This document shows positions 6,099-9,957 of a DNA stretch of 9,957 nt, in pieces. Positions within the stretch are counted from its first letter, which is position 1, and each line of letters begins with the position of its first letter. Made by a program: the position numbers and the translations under genes. The stretch is from Deltaproteobacteria bacterium. GTDB taxonomy: Bacteria > Desulfobacterota > Binatia > Bin18. The stretch is from assembly GCA_016200595.1 (NCBI GenBank), contig JACQEL010000744.1:1-9957 (forward strand), given 5' to 3'. The notes beneath the pieces are model-generated. The model made no database searches. It was not told where the DNA came from and saw only the letters and a program-made list of their open reading frames with translations.

Positions 6099-6319
6099 GC
6101 CTAACGTGGCGCTGAGCGGTCCCCCGAAGGGGGATCCGTCTCGAGTGCCTGGTTCTCCCGGAGCGGAGCGGAGGGTAGGCACGAGCCGCTCAGCGCCACG
6201 TTCTCCCTGAGCGAAGCGAAGGGAGAACGCCCGCGCTCACGAGCGGCGGGAGAAACGAGACGGTTCACATGAGCACTGAAGCTACGCGTCCGCCGTCTGG
6301 TGCAGCGCGTTGGTTAGAA
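6099..6319 (-). repeat. Compound attC, 221 bp
   Basis: The outer cores are GCCTAAC (6099-6105) and GTTAGAA (6313-6319). Inside are two further half-sites with degenerate cores GTTCTCC (6200-6206) and GGAGAAC (6222-6228). The left part is bounded by a perfect 17-bp inverted repeat (6103-6119 with 6186-6202) that encloses CCCCC-GAA-GGGGG (6121-6133) and GTGCCT/AGGCAC (6145-6150 with 6177-6182). An 8-bp hairpin, TTCTCCCT/AGGGAGAA (6201-6208 with 6220-6227), bridges to the right part. The right part resembles the attC at 7139-7238 (AACGCCC, GCGCTCAC, and the GGTGCAGCGC arm). It behaves as the attC of the 262-aa cassette but is far longer than its neighbours. Confidence 0.75.
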
Positions 6320-6328
6320 AACAATGGA

Positions 6329-7117
6329 TCATGGGACAAGGGGTTCGAGAAGTCGGATCACCTCCACGACCGCTTCCCGCATATTACGCAATCCCTCCCG
6401 CAGGGATATACCCCGACCTGGCCCTTTTGGGTCGAGCGCTACGTCAAAGGTAGAGTGCGAGTGGTCCTGCACCTGCGAGGGATTAGCCGGGAGGGGAATG
6501 CGATAAATCTCTGCGCCGTCTTCGAGCGGCAGGTAGCCAGTCCTCCCAGTCAATCCGTAGGCGGGATGACGGAGGCTGGTGCTGACATCAAGGCGGACAT
6601 CAACTCCTGCGGCAACGAGATTGAGGGTGTGGTGTTTGTCCTCAATGCCCAATTGTTGCAGAAGCCACAGAGGCTCGCTCTCTGGCAACCCGTGCACTCC
6701 CTTGTACGGCTGCAACGATTCGATAATGGTCTGTGCGGATGCGGGCATGTCGTGCATCTTGTGGAGCCCGCTGCCCCGCACGGGATTACTGTGCCTGTCT
6801 GTTGCACGGAACCGAGCCCCGTCAATAAATATAGGGAATTCAGTGAAGGAGTCGGCCCTTGTTCTGGCGAGACTCCAAGCCAAGTGATCAAGGGCAGACC
6901 GGAGATTGTGGAGCACGTCCCCAATCAGCATGAGCAAGAGATCGGGCGGCGCATGCCGATAGATGACTTGGGCATGGAGATAGCCCGCTGGAATATCCTG
7001 TTGTGTGATAACTTCGTATGGGCGGATTGCCAGAAAATTCATGACCTCGTCGTTCAGGGCCTTCAGGTGTTCGTCTGCCCTGATCAGCTTCATGGTGAAA
7101 GTGGGTACTGTTGCCAT
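6329..7117 (-). CDS. Unknown 262-aa cassette protein
   Basis: The frame is open from 7339, but the upstream part translates an attC. ATG 7117 is therefore chosen, giving 262 aa that begin MATVPTFTMKL. No named family is recognised. A helical block LIGDVLHNLRSALDHLAW (about residues 64-81) contains R73-x4-H78, and a later IEDKHHTLNL (158-167) follows. This layout recurs in uncharacterised bacterial proteins, and the R-x4-H resembles the HEPN motif, though without the typical polar second residue. No signal peptide or membrane segment is evident. The ribosome binding site is weak (AAAGG about 12 nt upstream). The cassette core at its 5' end (GTTAGAA, 7145-7139) matches its own attC R'' at 6313-6319, so gene and attC belong together. 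Confidence 0.8.
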   Translation of the reverse strand: MATVPTFTMKLIRADEHLKALNDEVMNFLAIRPYEVITQQDIPAGYLHAQVIYRHAPPDLLLMLIGDVLHNLRSALDHLAWSLARTRADSFTEFPIFIDGARFRATDRHSNPVRGSGLHKMHDMPASAQTIIESLQPYKGVHGLPESEPLWLLQQLGIEDKHHTLNLVAAGVDVRLDVSTSLRHPAYGLTGRTGYLPLEDGAEIYRIPLPANPSQVQDHSHSTFDVALDPKGPGRGISLREGLRNMREAVVEVIRLLEPLVP

Positions 7118-7138
7118 GACTGAAAAAGACCTTTTGTT

Positions 7139-7238
7139 TTCTAACGCCCAGCGCTCACCGCGAGCCGCCCAGCCGAAGCCATTCGGCTTCAGCAGGAACC
7201 GCCACCGGGCGGCGATGCGGTGCAGCGCTTTGTTAGCC
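7139..7238 (-). repeat. attC site, 100 bp
   Basis: Cores are TTCTAAC (7139-7145) and GTTAGCC (7232-7238). The arms CAGCGCTCACCG and GCGGTGCAGCGC are near complementary, and a central hairpin GCCGAAGCC/GGCTTC lies near 7173-7191. It is the attC of the DUF433/DUF5615 cassette. Confidence 0.88.
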
Positions 7239-7251
7239 GGAGCAGCCCTTC

Positions 7252-7605
7252 TTACTTCCCGAACGGTAAGAAGATGACTTGGTTCATCAAATCTGCTGGC
7301 TCTCCGGCCTTCGCAAGCAGTTCCAGGTCTTCTACACACCGCCCAATGGAAACCCGGAGTTGATGCGCGTACACAATCCCACAGAACGGGATGCCTGCTC
7401 TCTGTCGTTTCGTCGCCTCGGCCAAAAGATCGTCATCGCGCGTGAACAGCACCCGTCCCACTTCGCCCGCTCGGTCCAGGAGTTCTACATCCTCCAGTTC
7501 GCTCGCTCCGTCTTCGTAGGCGGTGAGCACCTCTATGCCACGGAGCCGCAGTCCTACCGTGATCGCTCGGGGAACATGCTGATCCATATAGAAGGCAATC
7601 GGCAT
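7252..7605 (-). CDS. DUF5615 PIN-like toxin
   Basis: This 117-aa protein matches the DUF5615 PIN-like family, predicted metal-dependent RNases that act as toxins. Acidic residues expected of a PIN-type site are present: D8 in FYMDQHVP, D44 in ELLDRA, and D57-D59 in LFTRDDDLL. The region GIPFCGIVYAHQ (71-82) follows, as usual for the family. ATG 7605 overlaps the TGA of the upstream DUF433 gene by one base (TGATG), indicating translational coupling; a TTG one codon earlier is possible. The gene lies second in a two-gene cassette, antitoxin first, with its attC directly downstream. Confidence 0.85.
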   Translation of the reverse strand: MPIAFYMDQHVPRAITVGLRLRGIEVLTAYEDGASELEDVELLDRAGEVGRVLFTRDDDLLAEATKRQRAGIPFCGIVYAHQLRVSIGRCVEDLELLAKAGEPADLMNQVIFLPFGK

Positions 7606-7916
7606 CAACTGAGCCTTCGGGTCTTCAGTCGCTCTACCAAGGAGGAAGAAGGCACGGTGTGCTGTAACTGGTCCACGAGCTGTAGTCGCCGTTCTATGTC
7701 TTGGTCAAGCTCGGCTTTATGATCCCAGTAATACGCCAGCGCCGAGTGGATCTGACCCATGGTGAGATGAGGATGTTGAAAGTGGAGTTCTTCCGGGCTC
7801 CAGCCGTAGGCGAGATGATCGAGCACGAGTTCAATGACTTTCACTCGCGTTCCTGCGATCAGCGGCACGTGCGTCTCGTCAAGCATGATGTGCTCGTAAC
7901 GTGTTTCGCTCAGCAC
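7605..7916 (-). CDS. DUF433 (VapB-like) antitoxin
   Basis: This 103-aa protein is a DUF433 member, a helix-turn-helix protein usually paired with DUF5615. The N-terminal strand region HIMLDETHVPLIAGTRVKV is typical. The helix-turn-helix spans about residues 38-63 (GWSPEEL, HPHLTMGQIHSALAYY). The acidic and helical C-terminus (64-103) should bind the toxin. The start is GTG 7916, preceded by a strong AAGGAG 9 nt upstream, the best ribosome binding site in the window; this would favour antitoxin excess. It should neutralise the downstream PIN-like toxin and autoregulate. Family assignment is firm; the RNA target of the pair is unknown. Confidence 0.87.
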   Translation of the reverse strand: MLSETRYEHIMLDETHVPLIAGTRVKVIELVLDHLAYGWSPEELHFQHPHLTMGQIHSALAYYWDHKAELDQDIERRLQLVDQLQHTVPSSSLVERLKTRRLS

Positions 7917-7984
7917 TGGAGAGATCTCCTTTCTTTATGAGGAGTGTACGTCCAAGTCTGTCTCCACGTAAAGGGGATTGCGAC

Positions 7985-8084
7985 GGCTAACGCTTCGCCT
8001 CAGCCGCCGCCGCCCAGCCGAGACTTTTCAGGTTCATTCCAATCCGCAATCGGGCAGCGGTCGGCCTGGAGGCGATTGTTAGGC
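7985..8084 (-). repeat. attC site, 100 bp
   Basis: Cores are GGCTAAC (7985-7991) and GTTAGGC (8078-8084). Arms CGCCTCAGCCG and CGGCCTGGAGGCG are complementary with extra bases. It closes the cassette of the 92-aa protein at 8303-8581. The GGCTAAC core equals the R'' core of the next cassette at 7232-7238, an uncommon variant shared by the two ends of that cassette. Confidence 0.9.
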
Positions 8085-8302
8085 TCTGAGCCTGGAGTGC
8101 CTCCCTCCATAACCGTTCGCATTTCCCCGTCCACCTCGGCTGCATTCGTAACCCTTCACTCTGTTTATTCTGTGGTTCCTCGCTTTGTTACTCCCTCTTC
8201 GGCCTCAGTTGCGGCTTCTCGCTTCACTTCAGTGGGGGAGGGCCTAGTTCCTGGGTGGAGTGGTGGGAGAGAACCTTACCTTTTCGTCCATCTCTGATCT
8301 CG
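8085..8302. other. Non-coding cassette spacer
   Basis: About 218 bp lie between the 92-aa gene's stop and its attC. I see no gene, strong hairpin, terminator or promoter in it. Confidence 0.5.
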
Positions 8303-8581
8303 TCACCTCGACGCTTCCTCCGCACGGGAATAGCATCCGTCGAGGTCGTATTCGTCAAAGACATGTTCGACCACCCCATAGGGCGGACCGCTCAGATCGC
8401 GGGGATCAGTACTAATGAAGCGCTCTTCGTGGCGCTCCTTATTATCATCATAGTGCACGCGTACCATCTCACGCGACTCCAGGGAAATGGCCACGACGAC
8501 CCGTGAGCCGACGTCCGTGCACTGCCACTTGCCTGCGGCGGTAAAAAACTCCATGTCGATATGAAAATCCGAGTGTTTCAT
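8303..8581 (-). CDS. Unknown 92-aa cassette protein
   Basis: This is a small soluble acidic protein with no named domain that I can identify. It begins MKHSDFHIDMEFFTAAGKWQ and has a well-patterned alternation of strands: CTDVGSRVVVAISL at 21-34 and MVRVHYDD at 39-46. A conserved-looking GPPYGVVEHVFDEYDLDGC follows at 65-83. Small proteins of this layout recur as hypothetical proteins in bacterial accessory regions. ATG 8581 has only a weak purine stretch (AAGAAA) upstream. It is the sole gene of its cassette, with an unusually long non-coding tail before its attC. No toxin or defence signature is visible. Confidence 0.75.
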   Translation of the reverse strand: MKHSDFHIDMEFFTAAGKWQCTDVGSRVVVAISLESREMVRVHYDDNKERHEERFISTDPRDLSGPPYGVVEHVFDEYDLDGCYSRAEEASR

Positions 8582-8627
8582 TTTCTTATTTGTTGAGTGG
8601 ATTAACCCTCTTTCAAATGGCGCAAGA

Positions 8628-8708
8628 GCCTAACGTTTAAGGTGGGGGACGTGGGACAGGCGAGCGAAGCCCGCTTGCGGAGCCTCCCTCTCAACCGAAA
8701 GGTTAGGT
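8628..8708 (-). repeat. attC site, 81 bp
   Basis: Cores are GCCTAAC (8628-8634) and GTTAGGT (8702-8708). The arm on the right (CCCTCTCAACCGAAAG) pairs loosely with the left arm (TTTAAGGTGGGGGA), and the centre contains GCGAGCGAAGCCCGC. It is the attC of the 114-aa cassette. The stop TAA of that gene (8705-8703) is inside the core. Confidence 0.88.
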
Positions 8709-9047
8709 TTCGTCGGTGTCATCGTCTTCCTCCTCTTTATCGCGGAAAGCCTGCTCCTCAAAGTGTTCTTTGAGTTCATGCCACGACACCGCATCGTCGA
8801 AAACCTCAAGGGCACGCTCACAAGAATTGAGGTAGTCCCACGGCGGGTCATACTCAAACCAGACGCCCAGCGATGGATAACTGCCAAGTTCGTGGTCATG
8901 CCACATGATGTCGAGCTTGCTTCCGGGTGGTGCGTCCCCACACACAAATTCGACATATTTTTTCGCGAGGCCGAGACTCAAGAGAATCCAAGCCTCCTCG
9001 TGAGGCAGATTGCCTGTGCTGGTGCTACCAATGTTTTCCCAGGGCAT
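8703..9047 (-). CDS. Unknown 114-aa acidic cassette protein
   Basis: The frame is open from 9119, but that part translates the attC at 9054-9155. ATG 9047 (MPWENIGSTSTG) is therefore the likely start, giving 114 aa. No family is recognised. It is rich in aromatic and acidic residues, with a W-rich centre (DIMWHDHE, GVWFEYDPPWDY) and a strongly acidic tail (KEEEDDDTDET), which suggests a small soluble protein. The GTTAGG of the attC core lies 7 nt upstream of the ATG and is the only Shine-Dalgarno-like sequence. Its stop codon is in the following attC core. The core at its 5' boundary (GTTAGGT, 9060-9054) matches its R'' at 8702-8708. Confidence 0.75.
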   Translation of the reverse strand: MPWENIGSTSTGNLPHEEAWILLSLGLAKKYVEFVCGDAPPGSKLDIMWHDHELGSYPSLGVWFEYDPPWDYLNSCERALEVFDDAVSWHELKEHFEEQAFRDKEEEDDDTDET

Positions 9048-9053
9048 ACCAAA

Positions 9054-9155
9054 ACCTAACGTTTCCCGCTCAGAGGCGCGGCCCCAACCGAAGCTGTTCA
9101 TATTTACCCGAATCCGCAATAGGGGCCGTGTCCCTCTGGAGCGGGTTTGTTAGGC
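9054..9155 (-). repeat. attC site, 102 bp
   Basis: Cores are ACCTAAC (9054-9060) and GTTAGGC (9149-9155). Inner arms TTTCCCGCTCAGAGG and CCTCTGGAGCGGG are complementary, with GGGGCC/GGCCCC centre blocks. It closes the cassette of the 169-aa protein. Confidence 0.9.
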
Positions 9156-9211
9156 GACTGAGCCTCGAACAGTAAAAGATACTTTGCGTTTGCTCACCTG
9201 CTTTAGTCTCC

Positions 9212-9721
9212 TCAAGAACGCGGCAATCCGTGCATGCCGAGGTTGGGTTTTTGAAGATCGCACCAACCGAGTAATGGGAATCGTCCTCTGAGAGGAATCG
9301 ACACTTTCTTAAGGACCCGCCATCGTACGCAGATGCCAGTGCAGGTTCCCGCCTGCTGAAGCCTTTCCTCAATGTCTTGCCATTTATCGTTGCTGTTTGG
9401 GTCTGCCTCCTTATCTGGAGTCCAACCCTCTGTTAGCGCCTGGACTTTCTTAACAAAGTTGTCCATTGACTCGAAACGGAACGCTCCACCATGAGTGACT
9501 TCAAGGAGAACGAACAACTCGCGCCTGTTTTTTCTCAAATCAAATCCATACAGCCGAAGACCTGGATGAATGATGTCGGCGGGCCAGTGGCGGTGCTTCC
9601 ATGCTGTCCATGTCCAAAACGCTTCCAGCCTCTGATTGTCTATTTCAAAAGCGGCAGCCTCATTCGGCTGCATTGAAATGGCATAGTTTGCTTCCAGTCT
9701 CGGTATTTGTAGAGTCTGCAT
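9212..9721 (-). CDS. Unknown 169-aa cassette protein
   Basis: No family is recognised for this 169-aa protein. ATG 9721 has a weak GAGAAA stretch 7 nt upstream. The first 110 residues are aromatic-rich and well mixed (EAFWTWTAWKHRHWPADIIHP, then LFVLLEVTHGGAF), as in a folded domain. The C-terminal 50 residues become basic with several cysteines and prolines and look less conserved, so a 3' frameshift or acquired tail is possible. The stop TGA is 57 bp before the attC core. The gene is alone in its cassette. No signal peptide or transmembrane segment is apparent. Confidence 0.7.
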   Translation of the reverse strand: MQTLQIPRLEANYAISMQPNEAAAFEIDNQRLEAFWTWTAWKHRHWPADIIHPGLRLYGFDLRKNRRELFVLLEVTHGGAFRFESMDNFVKKVQALTEGWTPDKEADPNSNDKWQDIEERLQQAGTCTGICVRWRVLKKVSIPLRGRFPLLGWCDLQKPNLGMHGLPRS

Positions 9722-9769
9722 GATCAGTTTCTCGCGTATCCCAACAAGGAATCAGATGAAATCACGCCC

Positions 9770-9848
9770 GCCTAACGCCCCCGCCTCAGCCGCCGCGGCC
9801 CAACTCTATCGTTTCGCATTCATTCAGAACCGCTCGCGGGCCGCGGTC
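9770..9848 (-). repeat. Truncated attC abutting a group II intron
   Basis: Core GCCTAAC (9770-9776), arm CGCCTCAGCCGCCGCGG and the G/C centre match the attC at 2938-3038 through CCGCGGTC (9841-9848). The expected remaining 22 bp or so, with the GTTAGGC core, are absent. They are replaced by the intron 3' end. Confidence 0.85.
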
Positions 9849-9957
9849 AGGGTTACAGTAGGCGAGGGAATCGCTCCCCCCGCCTCTGCTACAAAACCGT
9901 GCGTGCCAGTTACCCGGCACACGGCTCCTCAGTGATAAGCCCCTTGTCACAGGCATC
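9849..9957 (-). mobile_element. 3' end of a group II intron (domains V and VI)
   Basis: Read on the minus strand, 9927-9894 is exactly 34 nt and folds as domain V. GAGCCGTG pairs with CACGGTTT, there is a 2-nt CG bulge, an upper stem TGCCGG/CTGGCA and a GTAA (GNRA) loop. The AGC catalytic triad is at its second to fourth bases. Domain VI follows at 9885-9860 as an 11-bp hairpin with a GCGA loop. The tail to the 3' splice site is about 10 nt and ends near 9849-9851. The missing bulged branch-point adenosine and short domain VI suggest a bacterial class C (IIC) intron. The reverse transcriptase/maturase and 5' domains would lie beyond the window. Confidence 0.9.
9894..9927 (-). ncRNA. Group II intron domain V
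   Basis: This 34-nt catalytic hairpin has canonical size, AGC triad, two-base bulge and GNRA tetraloop. It is the most diagnostic part of the intron and sets its direction as minus strand. Confidence 0.92.

Larger units (their letters stand above)
1..9848 (-). mobile_element. Interior of an integron gene-cassette array
   Basis: Nine or more attC-like sites separate short genes that almost all read on the minus strand. Each site begins with RYYYAAC and ends with GTTRRRY, and its inner arms are imperfectly complementary. In minus-strand reading the sites start CTAAC-AA or similar and end GCGTTAG or similar, which is the usual attC orientation for genes on that strand. No integrase or attI is present, so this is array interior. 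Core sites at the two ends of a cassette match each other in most cassettes, including the unusual pairs GTTAGAA (7145-7139 with 6313-6319) and GTTAGCC (7991-7985 with 7232-7238). That match is expected if the cassettes have circularised. Confidence 0.9.

Noticed and set aside
6269..7123. Plus-strand 284-codon open frame opposite the 262-aa gene
   Set aside because: It is a shadow of the minus-strand gene, starts inside the compound attC and shows no protein family pattern.
7118..7339. N-terminal extension of the 262-aa protein
   Set aside because: It translates the attC at 7139-7238 and part of the neighbouring toxin gene.
9048..9119. N-terminal extension of the 114-aa protein
   Set aside because: It is translation of an attC arm, not protein sequence.
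2938..9848. CRISPR array suggested by regularly recurring repeats
   Set aside because: The repeats are about 72-102 bp, divergent, internally palindromic and separated by whole genes; they are attC sites.

Overview
This window is a stretch of a bacterial integron cassette array. At least nine attC-like recombination sites are visible: paired core sites of the form RYYYAAC ... GTTRRRY, spaced 72 to about 100 bp apart (one compound site spans 221 bp), with imperfectly complementary inner arms. Almost every gene lies on the minus strand, and each is followed in minus-strand reading by its own attC. No integrase gene, attI site or housekeeping gene is present, so this is the interior of a long array, probably a chromosomal or environmental integron. 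The host cannot be fixed from the sequence. The moderately high G+C, the attC style and the IS110/IS66-type genes fit Proteobacteria, Nitrospirota or related environmental lineages. All genes appear to use the standard code.

Layout in window coordinates. 1-36 is the arm of a broken attC. 37-1675 is an IS110-family (IS1111-like) insertion sequence sitting in that attC. Its transposase has an in-frame TGA 52 codons before the natural end, and it carries a 510-bp structured non-coding right end that may hold a bridge RNA. 1677-2245 is a RelE/Phd-type toxin-antitoxin cassette with the toxin gene first. 2354-2929 is an unknown 191-aa protein with a HEPN-like R-D-x3-H motif. 3087-5999 is a 970-aa protein joining a Cas4/RecB-like Fe-S domain, a DEDD-type RNase H-like domain and an IS66-like DDE transposase. 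6099-6319 is an oversized compound attC. 6329-7117 is an unknown 262-aa protein with an R-x4-H motif. 7252-7916 is a DUF433/DUF5615 (PIN-like) toxin-antitoxin pair. 8303-8581, 8703-9047 and 9212-9721 encode three small unknown cassette proteins. 9770-9848 is a truncated attC that ends at the 3' end (domains V and VI) of a group II intron, whose body lies beyond the window.

The genes do not form a pathway. They are independent cassettes held together by site-specific recombination: toxin-antitoxin modules, small proteins of unknown role, and one nuclease-transposase fusion. The array has also been invaded at attC sites by two other element types, an IS110 element and a group II intron. The core sites give internal proof of cassette behaviour. 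In several cassettes the core at the 5' boundary matches the R'' core of the same cassette even where both depart from the common GTTAGGC (GTTAGAA in one, GTTAGCC in another).

The best candidates for something undescribed are the nuclease/RNase H/transposase fusion carried as a roughly 3-kb cassette, the compound attC at 6099-6319, and the candidate bridge RNA and circle-junction promoter of the IS element.
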